A DNA stretch of 64,000 nucleotides from Tritrichomonas musculus (Eukaryota > Parabasalia > Tritrichomonadida > Tritrichomonadidae). A program made the position numbers and the translations under genes. This document shows, in pieces, positions 29,176-40,664 of the stretch. Location: positions 744,001 to 808,000 of the forward strand of contig JAPFFF010000017.1 of assembly GCA_039105265.1 (NCBI GenBank). The letters run 5' to 3'. Numbering within the stretch: the stretch's first letter is position 1; each line of letters starts with the position of its first letter. Under the pieces are notes generated by a model. That model did no database searches. It saw only the letters and a program-made list of their open reading frames with translations, and was not told where the DNA came from.

Positions 29176-29610
29176 GGAAAAAGGTAGCTTATGAGGAAAA
29201 AGGTAGCTTATGAGGAAAAAGGTAGCTTATGAGGAAAAAGGTAGCTTATGAGGAAAAAGGTAGCTTATGAGGAAAAAGGTAGCTTATGAGGAAAAAGGTA
29301 GCTTATGAAAAAAAAAAGGTAGCTTATGAAAAAAAACAAGTACCTCGAAAAAAAACAAGTACCTCGAAAAAAAAAAACAAGTACCTCGAAAAAAAACAAG
29401 TACCTCGAAAAAAAACAAGTACTAAAAAAAAAAAAACAAGTACCTAAAAAAACAAGTACCTCGAAAAAAAAACAAGTAAAAAAAAACAAGTACCTCGAAA
29501 AAAACAAGTACCTAAAAAAAAACAAGTACCTCGAAAAAAACAAGTACCTCGAAAAAAAACAAGTACCTCGAAAAAAACAAGTACCTCGAAAAAAAACAAG
29601 TAGTTAAAAA
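29160..29610 (+). repeat. Two adjacent tandem arrays in element B
   Basis: First array (about 29160-29333): nine copies of GGTAGCTTATGA plus an A-rich spacer, period about 19. Second array (about 29334-29606): about fifteen units of CAAGTACCTCG plus A6-A9, some shortened. The second unit is the same length class and shares the A-rich spacer, so it may have evolved from the first. Apparent Lys-rich frames through it are translations of the repeat. Confidence 0.9.
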
Positions 29611-29618
29611 ATTTTTAG

Positions 29619-30044
29619 TTATTCATTTTTCTTGTAGTACATTGTGATGAACTTCTTGTTTCTTTTCACTTTCTTATGTGTAAAGTGTCTCTTTGTTCCA
29701 TCGAGATGCCCGAAACCAAGTCGAGTAATAGGTAGTTCATGACCAAAGAACATGTTGTACAAGTTAACAATGTCTCTTGCAGGATAACAATCTTTCTCGA
29801 GGTTGTCAAACCATTCATCGTACCTCTTTTTTTGTTTTGCTCGAAGTCGATGTGCATCATTTTCAAGAGCATGAGCATAATTTTCACACATCGTTCTTAA
29901 ATTTGATGTATCATCTTCAACTTTTAGTTGAGATATTTTTTTCGACATGTTTATATTTATTTTGTAGTCGAATGAATCACAACCTTTAGGAGGTGTTTGT
30001 TTTTGTAAAATATCTTCTATTTTATCTTCTTCTTCATTCATCAT
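29619..30044 (-). CDS. Small charged protein, element B
   Basis: 141 residues, no family recognised. An acidic N-terminus (MMNEEEDKIEDIL), a central helical region with HRLRAKQKKRYDEWFDNLE, and a basic C-terminal end (FTHKKVKRNKKFITMYYK). An internal Met at residue 33 is an alternative start. Lies between the tandem arrays and an AT-rich spacer of about 190 bp that separates it from the divergent coiled-coil gene. Confidence 0.5.
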   Translation of the reverse strand: MMNEEEDKIEDILQKQTPPKGCDSFDYKININMSKKISQLKVEDDTSNLRTMCENYAHALENDAHRLRAKQKKRYDEWFDNLEKDCYPARDIVNLYNMFFGHELPITRLGFGHLDGTKRHFTHKKVKRNKKFITMYYKKNE

Positions 30045-30236
30045 TAATAAAATAATAGTGATATTAATAAATATATTTTTTTAAAATTTCAATATATTTT
30101 ATTTTTTTTTAATTCAATTTTTGAATTTTTATAGTTAATGTAACTTTTTCAAAGAAAAATATCCACCTTCGAGTTTTTCTACGAAATTTAAAATTTAGTG
30201 ATATCAACAAGAAAATTAATCATTTTTATACTTGTA

Positions 30237-31649
30237 ATGTCATACAACTACAGCTCAGACAGCGATGTTAGTCTATTTGACTCGATCGAGCAATTGGGTC
30301 AACAAGCTCCACCATCAGATCCGCCATCAGCTCCACCCGCAGACGATTGGTTCAAGAACATGACCCCAGAACAACTCGAATCAATGAAGCAGTACATCAT
30401 GAAGCAGCAAGAAGAAGCAGCTAGATTAAAGAAGCAGCAAGAAGAAGATGAAGCAAGAAGGAAGAAGAAGCAGCAACAAGAAGAAGAAGAAAGGAAGAAG
30501 CAGCAAGAAGAAGAAGAAGCAAGAAGAAGGAAGAAGCAGCAACAAGAAGAAGAAGAAGAAAGGAAGAAGCAGCAACAAGAAGAAGAAGCAGCAACAAGAA
30601 GGAAGAAGCAGCAACAAGAAGAAGAAGAAGCATTAGCAAGATTGAAGCAAGAAGACGATGCAAGAAGGAAGAAGCAGCAGTACGTGCCATTTTCGAGTAA
30701 AGTATTTCCACCACCTCGATATCATCCACTCCTTCCTCCTACACCAAATACATTACCAAAAATACCACCACCACCTCCAAGACTTGGTCCTATATCCAGA
30801 CCATCTGGATTTACAGAACCGCAGAAGACAAGTACTAATCCGAAGGAAGAAACAAAAATCGAAGATGTTGTTGAAGAACCATCACCAGCTCGCAAAGAAC
30901 CATACAAGCCACCGAAAAGTGTTCATGATATGAAATCCAATAGTGATTATAAGGAGGATAATGTTCGTCCATTCGACTTTCGAGAAGAAATGGAACAATT
31001 AATAGAAGAAAATGAAAACTTGAAAGACCGATTAACGAAGTTGGAGGAGAAAATGACTGGTGTAGAATTTCACATTGAAGACATCAATCACAATGCTGAA
31101 GAACTCAGGAAAGACATTGATAGTAGCGACGAATACGCACTCGAGCTGATGAAATTGGAACTTACTCCAAAAAAGGTGGCGAAGTACATTAACAAAATTC
31201 ACGATCTGAAGAAGGACGTGGCGGATCTGAAAAATGCTCAACAAGCTGGTCCTCCAACAACTGATTCATTTGCAGAGAAGTATGTAAGAACTCAATTGAT
31301 GGACAACGAACTAGACCATCTTCGATACATGTTTGACACCATTCCCCAGACTTCTACAGCTGAACAAACATCATTGTTCAAGACATATGGATGGAAGTTG
31401 TCCAATTGCATTTATCATCTTCGACCATACTTATCACCAGAAGAGAAAGAGAAGTTGGACAATTCATGCGACTTCGTTAAAAAAGACAGGAGGCAATCAC
31501 CGAAACAAGTGATGAAGAACATCAAAACCTTCAATGAAGGTATGATAAAGAACCAATATCAACAAAAATCTGATATGAAGTCGAAAGGAAATGAATTCCA
31601 ATATAATTTTCCACATCTAGATGATGATGATAATGGATATCCTCAATAA
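30237..31649 (+). CDS. Long coiled-coil protein with Glu/Gln/Arg/Lys repeats, element B
   Basis: 470 residues from ATG 30237 (MSYNYSSDSDVSLF); an earlier in-frame ATG would add a short hydrophobic leader and is not preferred. A Pro-rich head, then a run of EEARRKKQQQEEE-type repeats (about residues 60-150), a Pro-rich linker, a second coiled coil (about 255-345), and a globular helical C-terminus (about 350-470). Probably a structural rod. In-frame trinucleotide expansion (AAG/CAG/GAA) explains the repeat. Not a known Maverick core gene. Confidence 0.6.
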   Translation: MSYNYSSDSDVSLFDSIEQLGQQAPPSDPPSAPPADDWFKNMTPEQLESMKQYIMKQQEEAARLKKQQEEDEARRKKKQQQEEEERKKQQEEEEARRRKKQQQEEEEERKKQQQEEEAATRRKKQQQEEEEALARLKQEDDARRKKQQYVPFSSKVFPPPRYHPLLPPTPNTLPKIPPPPPRLGPISRPSGFTEPQKTSTNPKEETKIEDVVEEPSPARKEPYKPPKSVHDMKSNSDYKEDNVRPFDFREEMEQLIEENENLKDRLTKLEEKMTGVEFHIEDINHNAEELRKDIDSSDEYALELMKLELTPKKVAKYINKIHDLKKDVADLKNAQQAGPPTTDSFAEKYVRTQLMDNELDHLRYMFDTIPQTSTAEQTSLFKTYGWKLSNCIYHLRPYLSPEEKEKLDNSCDFVKKDRRQSPKQVMKNIKTFNEGMIKNQYQQKSDMKSKGNEFQYNFPHLDDDDNGYPQ

Positions 31650-31717
31650 ACAATTAATTTTTTTAACTTTTTCTTTTGTTTTTATTTTTATCGTTTCACT
31701 TTTATTTTGTGTTAAAC

Positions 31718-34700
31718 ATGAACAAGGACATTGAAGATGATTTTTTAGATGCTATTGGAGATGTCTATGCTGATACCAAATCACAGTTTCGTCGTGAATA
31801 TAATCGACGTGCTAAACAATATAAAAAGAACGACAAGTTTAAAGAAGAAATGAGGAAGCTCATGATTCCAGCAGGACAAGGTATTGGTTTTGCAACAGAC
31901 ATCAACCAAGATGAAGATAAGAGGTATGCGTTTACTGAAACACTTAGACAGATTTATAAAATGAAACATGCTGGAAGACCTATTGTAAAAGCAATAGCAC
32001 TTGATGGAACTCACAAGTACTTCACACTCAGTGATAAGCACAACATCGAAAGTACACTCGGACATATAACAGGAGAACTTGATTTAAGTGAAGACCAATC
32101 AGATACAAATCCATACATCTCAAACATGTTCATTCCTGTTCGATATGAGGTACAATTTATTGACATGAATAAAACAAATGATGGTGTTCATTTTCGAACC
32201 AAGATGCAAGATATGGATACTCATGAAATCTATGATGATGAAGTCGAAATTGATGAAGACTATCGAAATACACCAGAAGGAAGTTTTTTTCCATACATCA
32301 ATCGTTCTCCAATAGACCTATCAGCATATCAAATCTTTCATGAAGTAAGGAAAGAGAACTACAGAGATAATTGTTTTGTATATGCTTGTATACAATCAGG
32401 TGTGTTCACTGATGATGAAATAGATGACCTACGATTTTTTGTTCAAACAAGAACCATACCTAATAACAAGATAATTGATGTTGCTCAAAAGTTCAAGTGC
32501 AATTTTAGCATCATTAGAGTTGTTGAACAACCTGATAAATACAAGTATGAAACAAGAATCAACACCAGAAAGAAAAAATGGTCTGTTGATTTTAAAAGAG
32601 AAGTTAAACTGATATTGTTCAAAGACCATTATATGCTCAACAGGAAAATACCTTGTACATTATTCTACCTTCAACACTATGAAGAACTTGATAAAACATT
32701 TGCACATATGCCTTTTGAAAAAAGATGTAAGATACAAAGATTGCATGATAATGGAAAGACTGTCAAAGACTATAATCATGAAGGAATCAAACCAATAACC
32801 TTTTTCCAAAAGATGTTTGAACTACATCTATTCGAAGAAATAAAAGCATGTGAAATGGATATAATCAACACAACTGAATATGAACATGTGAAAGATTATG
32901 TAAGTCTCGAATATAATGCAGAACAATGTACAAGACTCATTGATAATAACAAGAAGAAACAAAATACATGGTCAAGGATTTATTATAGCGACTTCGAAAC
33001 AAACTCTACAGTCAGTCCACATATACCATATCTCAATTGTACTATCTTTCGAGATGGTGCCAACATACATAAAATATCTATTCAAGGTGAAGATTGTGGA
33101 CAGAAGCTCTTGAATTATTTATGGAGTGGTTCATTAACATATTTTCACAACCTCAAGTATGATGCATGCTTTTTCATTAACACACCTGGATGGGATACAC
33201 AGATAACAGAACGAAGTGGTACTGTACTTCAAATCATCATGACATTATTCGAAGAAGGTACAAGGAAAGTCAAAAAAAGATTAACATTCAGGAACTCATA
33301 CAGTATAATACCACAAGCATTAAGTAAATTTGCTACAATGTTCAACCTCAATGTTCACAAGGAAGTCATGGCATATAAGCTATATACACAAGAGAACATT
33401 CAAAGAAGAATTGTTGATGCTACTGAGTTCCAACAGCAATACATCGATGAAAATGCAGATAAGTTATCGAAAGCACAACTTGATGCAAACTGCAAGCAGA
33501 TTATCGAAAATGCAAAAATAGCAAATTGCTATGATGATGGCAAAATCGACATCATTAAATATGCCATCTTCTATTGTTTCAAGGATTGTATTGTTTTGAT
33601 GAAGGGAATGGAAAAATTTAATAGAAGACCTGAAAGAAGTCTTTAAAGAAACAAAGACAGATATGTATGGTGTTCATGATTTTATATCTATAAGTGCTAT
33701 TGGATACTGCTTTGCCAAAAAATATGGTTGCTTTGATGGATGTTATGAACTATCAGGTAAGTGTCAAGACTTCATACAACGATGTGTCTCAGGTGGACGA
33801 ACAATGACAGCAGGTAATGAAAAGCAATACATCGAAGGAAAGATACAAGACTTTGATGCAGTTAGCTTATATCCATCTGCAATGTATGTTATGGATGGTA
33901 TACCATTAGGAAGACCAAAAGTAATACCACAAGGTACAACACATGAACAACTTATGCAATATGATACATTCTTTATCGAAGTCAACATCAAGAAACTCGA
34001 ATGTAAATCAAAAGAGCCATATAAATTTGGACAAGTATTTACAAGGAATGAAGCAGGTAGTAAAATATTCGGCAATTTCCTTGTTGACCATTATTATATC
34101 GATAAAGTAGGTCTTATGGACTTGTTCGAATTTTATGATGTTGAATATGAGTTAATACGTGGCTATTACTTTGATGAAGGATTTAACAAGAAAATCAATG
34201 AGTTCATTGAGAAGCTCTTTAATCTCAGGGCAAGTTATAAAAAGCAAAAGAACCCTCTTGAACAAACAATAAAGCTCCTCCTCAACTCCATATATGGCAA
34301 GTCAATATTAAAAGCAACTAAGACTGAAACAAAGACAGTACCAAAAAGCCAACTATACAAGTATCTCTGGCGGAACTACAACTTTGTCAAGGAGGTTGTT
34401 GAAGATGTTAATATTGATAAGTGCTATGTCAAGAAGTTGAAACCAATTAATGACCATTTCAACCTACCTCAATTTGGTGCAAGCGTTCTCTCTTGGAGTA
34501 AGCACTTAATGAACAGGGTTATGGCTACAGCTGAGCAAGCAGGTATACCTATCTACTACCAAGACACAGATTCTTGTCACGTTATGGAAAATGACGTGCC
34601 AAAGATAGCTGACTTATTCCAGTTCAAGTATCATCAACCTCTTATTGGTAAAAATATGTGTCAGTTCCATAATGACTTCGATGAGTTCGAAGGTAGTCAA

Positions 34701-34994
34701 GGGGAAATACACTCAAGAAAACTCATTGCACTTGGTAAAAAGAGCTACCTCGATATCTTGGTTGATGAACAAGGAAATGAAGGATACCATATTAGACTTA
34801 AAGGAATTCCAAAACAAGTTATTCTCAACAAGTGCAAAAGGATGGGTATCTCAGTTGAAGAACTTTTTGAAAGGATGTACAAAGGAGAAAGCATGACATT
34901 TGATTTGTTGGATGGCTCGAATGCATTCAGGAAGTCAAAGACATTTCAACAAACCAACTTACCTAAATTTGCACGTACTCTTAGGTTTACGTAG
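31718..34994 (+). pseudogene. Maverick B DNA polymerase B (fossil)
   Basis: The family-B polymerase signatures are all present in order: YSDFETNS (Exo I), FHNLKYDACFF (Exo II), DAVSLYPSAMY (motif A), LLNSIYGKS (motif B) and YQDTDSCH (motif C). The N-terminal part shares the DNCFVYACIQS segment with element A's polymerase. The gene is broken, with about one break. In the family the enzyme replicates the element. It is on the plus strand, opposite in direction to polB of A, and overlaps the next reverse-strand gene by eight bases. Confidence 0.9.
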
Positions 34995-35697
34995 ATGGTT
35001 TAATTTTGATAGTTATGAACAAAGGACTTTTTAACAATATCGGCTGGTATTGGAAATCTACTAAACTTAATTCTAAAAATTTTAATGAATCTGTATATGT
35101 TTTTATTTTTAATGGTTTACTTTCAGTTTCGAAATCATATATAAGTGGTTTATTATCTAAGGTGAAGGTATTTATACTACCAATAACTGATGGTGTATAT
35201 TGTTGTTCACCTATATTGGAGTATATGGCATTACCTTGTAATGATACTAAATACAACTTAGTATGATTTAATATTGGTATATCTTTTATTATATAGGTTG
35301 TATTAGCAGGCAACTCTAAAGGCAATGGAGTATTATAAAGACCAGTTACTAATGCAGCTCGATGAGTTAAAGACGTAATGGTAGTCTTCATTGTGGTTTT
35401 TAATTGAAATGTTCTTGTTTCTTGTTTATACTCCCATTGAAACCAAGACATTAAATTTAATACCGATTGTAATTCTTTGATAGTATAGGAAAATTTAGGA
35501 GTTCGAAAATAGGCTTTAATAGGTATTGAATCACTTGACATTTCAATATAATCATCACCATTGGTTAACAGAATATTACTCAAGGTACTAATTGAAGATA
35601 CATAATACTTGACATATTTACACTTCCAAGGTATATCCAAATTGATAGATACCTTATTATATTCATCAGCATTTGTACTTTGTACTGATACTAACAT
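34987..35697 (-). CDS. Beta-rich Maverick protein, possible jelly-roll, element B
   Basis: 236 residues from ATG 35697 (MLVSVQSTNADE); eight residues longer if the upstream ATG is used, but that would overlap the fibre gene's start. Counterpart of 2200-2955 in element A, with shared LDIPWKCKYVKYYVSS, LYLVSLQG and KSPLFITIKIKPS. Divergent from fibre 1 with 17 bp between starts, as in A, which shows the pair is conserved. Function not recognised; beta-sandwich is inferred from the strand pattern. Confidence 0.7.
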   Translation of the reverse strand: MLVSVQSTNADEYNKVSINLDIPWKCKYVKYYVSSISTLSNILLTNGDDYIEMSSDSIPIKAYFRTPKFSYTIKELQSVLNLMSWFQWEYKQETRTFQLKTTMKTTITSLTHRAALVTGLYNTPLPLELPANTTYIIKDIPILNHTKLYLVSLQGNAIYSNIGEQQYTPSVIGSINTFTLDNKPLIYDFETESKPLKIKTYTDSLKFLELSLVDFQYQPILLKSPLFITIKIKPST

Positions 35698-35714
35698 TTT
35701 ATTATATCCAAAAA

Positions 35715-38700
35715 ATGTCAATTAAACTTTATTCTTTGCAATCAAATGAAGCAGAGAAGCTCAAAGACAAGGATGTTGAGATAAGTGTTAATGATGAAGG
35801 TAATATTGATATTATAAGAAATGAGGACCCAGATGATTATCCTACGTTTAGTTGTTTATATAACAAGGCTGAAGTAGATGAAAGAGTAGTCAAAGGTTAT
35901 ATCGAAAATGGAGGAAAGCTTGATGGTTTCGGCAATGTACCTATTACACACAAATTTGCCAATTATTTAAAATATGTATTTAAAGGACCTGAAAAGACAC
36001 CTCTATTAGAAGGCTCACTACCTGAAAAAGCAGAGTCATATAAGGAGTTGATAAAAGATGAACTTTGCGTAAATACCTTAAATGAATTTATTGAAGAAGA
36101 ATCTAATACATGTGAGGCTATTCATGAGATGTATACCGAATTGATGTGTGCTGTTGATGGATATGAACAAATATCAACAGATGAACAACTAGGACAAACA
36201 AAGGTTATTCGATATCTTCAAGACCCTGTACCACTTCCAACACCAGAGCCTGACCCATTTTTAGCTGAGTTTGGTTATTCGAACCTGGGAGATTTATTGA
36301 TAAATGTCATAAAGAATGAAAGAACTAACATGACAACAAAGAGATTCTTATATGAGGCTTTTAATGAATCTAACTTTAAAAATTTCGTATCTAGGATATC
36401 TCAATACCATTGGAATCTAGATAAATTGTCTGTACAAAGAATAGGATATAGATACAAAGGGTGTACAGACTTGGTTGAGGCAGACCAAATTATTGAAGTA
36501 AGTAGCCCATGTGAATTCCTTGATATATATACAAGATACTACTTAGAAAATTACAAACACACTCCTCAAATACTTCAATATTTGCTGTTTTCGAGTGTAT
36601 TAGGTTTAGGTATCTCAAAAGCCTTAAAATTATTTCGACTATCCAAAGCTCCAGATAATAAAATTACCATTACTCATATTGATGGTACTCAAATGTCAGT
36701 CACCTTAAATGACCACTTAAATGACGTTCAACGAAATATCGAAGTACTCATGATTGTAATTAATGATTTGATAGGACAAGTATCGCAGATAAAATCCTGT
36801 GATTGCAATCATGAAGAGGAGGAAGGAGGAGGTGGCATAGGTATCCCGCAAGATGAGATTGATGAATTGACGAACTACCTAAGAAATCAAAATCGACATC
36901 TTGAAGAACATTTCGGTGATATTGATGAGAATATAAATAGATTGAATCTTGGTGAACAAGTACAGTCATTTCAAGATGCTATGCTTGATGTTGTTATGTA
37001 TGAGGATGCAATACCTGATATAGCAAAACAAGCTATGGAACAACAAGACCAAGAACAACAAATACCAGTTTTTAGACCAATTGGCGACCGTTCGAACGGT
37101 CTATATAATCAAGATAGTAATTATGTTTGGGACATCATCTATGAGGAATGGCGAGAAAGAGATGATAACTTGGATAGACCTGCAGGATGGAGACGAAATA
37201 GGAATGCTCCTGTACCTCAAAATTACATGTGGGATGTTGTTCATGATGAATGGGTTATGTTAAATATTTATTATCCTTTCGAGGAAGGTTGGAGAGAAGG
37301 AGCTAGTGAAGCAATAGTAGATGTATTAATACCAATCTTTGAAAATGACCATAGAGGACATCTCAGGTATAGTGATAGATATGAAGAATGGGTGTTCTTT
37401 CCAGAAGAGAATTCATATCTACATATGCCAACAAATGAAATGTTATACCGTAATAGAGAATATCATGCAGAATTAGGTCAATATGTAGCTTGGAATATTG
37501 TAGATGAGGAATGGCAAGAACATGGATATGACTTCCAAGATGATGATTGGATTCATGATGAATTATTAGATGCTCCTGACAATTTAATATGGGATATGAC
37601 ACATGAAGAATGGGTTATTTTATCACAACATTTGGAATGGATAGATAGATGGCGAACACAAAACACCCCAGCAGTAAATGCTCTTGTACGTGCAAGAAAT
37701 AGTTTTGTTCAGGTTTTTGGAGAAATAGTTTGGAATGAAGATAAAAGGCAATGGGTTTGGGAACCAAAAGATGACCCATCTCCAATGGCGTTATCAATCG
37801 AAAATACGAAAGAAGTCAAAACAGATAACTCTTCCGCAGTAGCAATACCTGACTTTGTCAAAGGGTTTGATAAATTCGAGGATGTATTAAAATGTTATGG
37901 TGTTCAAATATCGAAAGATACTCCATCATTAGACCCAGTTAAACCAGTACTTGGTAAATATATTATAAAGGGTGATTTAGAAGTAAATGGAAAAATAATA
38001 TGTGATTCTATTCCAAGTGGAGGTACCTCGAGTGGAGGTATAACAACAACTGATTGGTCCCTTGAAACAGGATACCCTGATTATTATTTAACTAATCAAG
38101 ATATTCGACAAATACCACATGGGATAGGTGATAAACATTTTAATGCTTTCCTAATTGTTTTACGAAAAGAGTTAAAAGATGCAATAGAAACGATAACAGA
38201 TGAAACAATAATATTTAAGATAATACTTCGAACAGATTCTTTATATTATGATGATAATAAATACTTTAAGGAAATATATATAAAAGTCATCAATGGTGTT
38301 ATTCTATGTCCAGTTATATCCTATAATAGTGAAACACGAAGATGTACATTATCATATAATGCATATAATGAACTTGATGTTGCAGAAGATTATTTATATA
38401 TCATGTTTGAGAAAACATTACCATTTAGTCCATTCGACCTCTATATAAAAGGAGATATGTTAATATATTATATGCTTAATCAACATTGCTTGGTATCTAC
38501 CCAACCAGTTGTTAAATGTGATATTATAGATGCTGATAATGCTTTAAAGTTGCAGAAGACAGATATGTTATATTTATACAAACCAACATCTATTAGTAAT
38601 GAGATCATTAATGACAAAGAATATTATAAAATGGTGTATGAGATTCCTAATGATTATTATCTGATCGAATGCTTTAAATTTAAGTTCAAGGAGTTTTGTT

Positions 38701-40664
38701 TTGGAAATACATGGGAATTAGAATGGCAAATAGATGATATCAATACTGACAGGAATAAAGGTCATTGGGAAGGAAATAATTTAAGAGGTAGGTTGGCAGG
38801 TAATATTGTTAACAAGCTTAATAAAAGGAATATCAACTATTATCATAATGACAACAGGACACATCTATGTTATGTAATGATGAAGAATGATGAGATACAT
38901 AATGAAATTATAGATAGAGGAGAACATGGTATTTTATATAGTTTCTATGAACTTGCAAATAAAGAAGGAAAGATTGCAACAAAAATACTCTTGAATAATA
39001 ATGAGGTTATTGATGGAGAAACTAATCATGTTCAATGTATCGTGTTTCAAATGGGTGGACATAATAAAGAAACATATGAAGGATATGACTTGGTTGGTGT
39101 TGAGTGTAGATTGTTGGGTTATGAAGAAAATGTTGTTAAATTTAATGAATTAATTCCAAAGATATCTCGTATTTATTTGGATATTTATTTGCCGAAGTCA
39201 TCAACACCTACTCGATTAACATTTAAAATCAAACCTGAAATCCTCCATGTATATGGTCAAGCTAATGCTAATGTAGACCTCATTGGAGATAAAGATACCA
39301 TTGAACGTATCGCTTGTTATTGGAAAGATAGCCATATTAACACTGATTCCAGACATATTGAACTATATCTTAGGAAAAGTATGACTGACCCGATTGAAGA
39401 AATAAATTGGAATCCGCAAATAAATCCATTCGAATATATCATTAATCAACAATATTATGAAATATATCCTAATCCAAATGCAGCGACAACCCTCTACACT
39501 GATTACAATATATGCTCATCAAAAATCATTACAGCTGATAATATAACAACCATGAGGAGTGATTTAAATGTAGTTGCTAATAACTTTGATGTTTTATCTT
39601 ATGATGTAGGTATATTAAGACTTGATGTGAATAAGTTACAAATGGAAATGTTAGAACAACAATATATAACTCAGCACCTTCAAGCAGATATGAAATCAGT
39701 AAAAATAATGAGTGGAATAACATTAGCATTTACTATAGGAACATTCTTATGGGATGTTGCAGGAACTCTTCTCAGTGATAAGGGAGTTAATTTAGGTCGA
39801 AGGGCAATACATGGTAATGACGATGTTTCCCATTATACATCCTTAGATGATTTATGTAGAGATTATGGAAGTACTGCACCTCAAAATGTTAGACTCGAAA
39901 CTGCTGGAACAATTCAAAGGGTTGTAGGAAGTGTAGAAGATTCAGCAACAAGATTAAATGGATATTGGTCTCAGTTTCGAGAACTACTGAGGGATTTGGA
40001 TCGTTGGGATGGAAATAATGCAATGGTTGATATTGTGTTTGAACAAATTGGAGATTTAACAAATACAATATATGAAGAATTTCCCAATGCTATTATGCCA
40101 GAATGGCTAAGAAGGTTGTTAAAAGAAAGAGGTATGAGAAGGTCAGTAGTTACACAAAGTGATACTCCTGAACCAGATTTAATCCCAAAGGTAATAGAAT
40201 GGTGTGAAACTGATTACCAAAGACTTGATGACCCAGAGAAATTTGAAGATAATTGGATAAACCCTGAAAAGGCAGTATTATCTTTATCTGCTACTGTGGA
40301 TGTATGTAATAGAATGAGAGAATCAATGAAATTACCAATTGGTATCTTAGCTCATGAATTATCATCAGTCAAAGAGAAAGTAAATAAGAAGCACCCATTG
40401 GATGATATTAATATGGATGAATATATTAAGAAGAGTGAGGTTGAAGAATTATTAATGGCTTATGATAATAGGATAAAAGCTTTAAAGACAGGGGAGGTTC
40501 TAAAAATGCAAATAGGTTCTCAGTTCGACCTACTGGAAAAGAAGGTAATGGAGGAGACAAGGTATGGTTGTTCTTACATGGTGTACTTGATTCATGTGAA
40601 CAGCTTGAATATACATATGCAGCTTCGACTACTAATGACTCAAGGGATATTAAGATATATTTAG
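35715..40664 (+). CDS. Giant fibre-like protein 1, element B
   Basis: A very long open frame of about 1650 residues from ATG 35715 (MSIKLYSLQSNEAEKLK), matching A's fibre 1 in the first 75 residues and in the shared module QQYYEIYPNPNAATT with ADNITTMRSDLN (about 1245-1290). Between them are unrelated modules: a helical region, a short hydrophobic stretch (about 295), a series of about six W-(D/N)-x4-EW-type repeats (about 470-690), and beta-rich segments. The tail motif NRMRESMKL (about 1535) precedes a coiled coil. The 3' part merges with the remnant of fibre 2, so this region of the element is broken. Structural or adhesin-like role inferred. Confidence 0.65.
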   Translation: MSIKLYSLQSNEAEKLKDKDVEISVNDEGNIDIIRNEDPDDYPTFSCLYNKAEVDERVVKGYIENGGKLDGFGNVPITHKFANYLKYVFKGPEKTPLLEGSLPEKAESYKELIKDELCVNTLNEFIEEESNTCEAIHEMYTELMCAVDGYEQISTDEQLGQTKVIRYLQDPVPLPTPEPDPFLAEFGYSNLGDLLINVIKNERTNMTTKRFLYEAFNESNFKNFVSRISQYHWNLDKLSVQRIGYRYKGCTDLVEADQIIEVSSPCEFLDIYTRYYLENYKHTPQILQYLLFSSVLGLGISKALKLFRLSKAPDNKITITHIDGTQMSVTLNDHLNDVQRNIEVLMIVINDLIGQVSQIKSCDCNHEEEEGGGGIGIPQDEIDELTNYLRNQNRHLEEHFGDIDENINRLNLGEQVQSFQDAMLDVVMYEDAIPDIAKQAMEQQDQEQQIPVFRPIGDRSNGLYNQDSNYVWDIIYEEWRERDDNLDRPAGWRRNRNAPVPQNYMWDVVHDEWVMLNIYYPFEEGWREGASEAIVDVLIPIFENDHRGHLRYSDRYEEWVFFPEENSYLHMPTNEMLYRNREYHAELGQYVAWNIVDEEWQEHGYDFQDDDWIHDELLDAPDNLIWDMTHEEWVILSQHLEWIDRWRTQNTPAVNALVRARNSFVQVFGEIVWNEDKRQWVWEPKDDPSPMALSIENTKEVKTDNSSAVAIPDFVKGFDKFEDVLKCYGVQISKDTPSLDPVKPVLGKYIIKGDLEVNGKIICDSIPSGGTSSGGITTTDWSLETGYPDYYLTNQDIRQIPHGIGDKHFNAFLIVLRKELKDAIETITDETIIFKIILRTDSLYYDDNKYFKEIYIKVINGVILCPVISYNSETRRCTLSYNAYNELDVAEDYLYIMFEKTLPFSPFDLYIKGDMLIYYMLNQHCLVSTQPVVKCDIIDADNALKLQKTDMLYLYKPTSISNEIINDKEYYKMVYEIPNDYYLIECFKFKFKEFCFGNTWELEWQIDDINTDRNKGHWEGNNLRGRLAGNIVNKLNKRNINYYHNDNRTHLCYVMMKNDEIHNEIIDRGEHGILYSFYELANKEGKIATKILLNNNEVIDGETNHVQCIVFQMGGHNKETYEGYDLVGVECRLLGYEENVVKFNELIPKISRIYLDIYLPKSSTPTRLTFKIKPEILHVYGQANANVDLIGDKDTIERIACYWKDSHINTDSRHIELYLRKSMTDPIEEINWNPQINPFEYIINQQYYEIYPNPNAATTLYTDYNICSSKIITADNITTMRSDLNVVANNFDVLSYDVGILRLDVNKLQMEMLEQQYITQHLQADMKSVKIMSGITLAFTIGTFLWDVAGTLLSDKGVNLGRRAIHGNDDVSHYTSLDDLCRDYGSTAPQNVRLETAGTIQRVVGSVEDSATRLNGYWSQFRELLRDLDRWDGNNAMVDIVFEQIGDLTNTIYEEFPNAIMPEWLRRLLKERGMRRSVVTQSDTPEPDLIPKVIEWCETDYQRLDDPEKFEDNWINPEKAVLSLSATVDVCNRMRESMKLPIGILAHELSSVKEKVNKKHPLDDINMDEYIKKSEVEELLMAYDNRIKALKTGEVLKMQIGSQFDLLEKKVMEETRYGCSYMVYLIHVNSLNIHMQLRLLMTQGILRYI

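Noticed and set aside
29326-29607. Lys-rich 93-residue frame (KYLEKKQVPRK-type repeats) and its Phe-rich opposite
   Set aside because: Pure translation of the tandem array; no start context or homologue-like region.
30421-30729. Leu-rich frames opposite the coiled-coil gene
   Set aside because: Reverse translation of AAG/CAG/GAA repeats, not membrane proteins.
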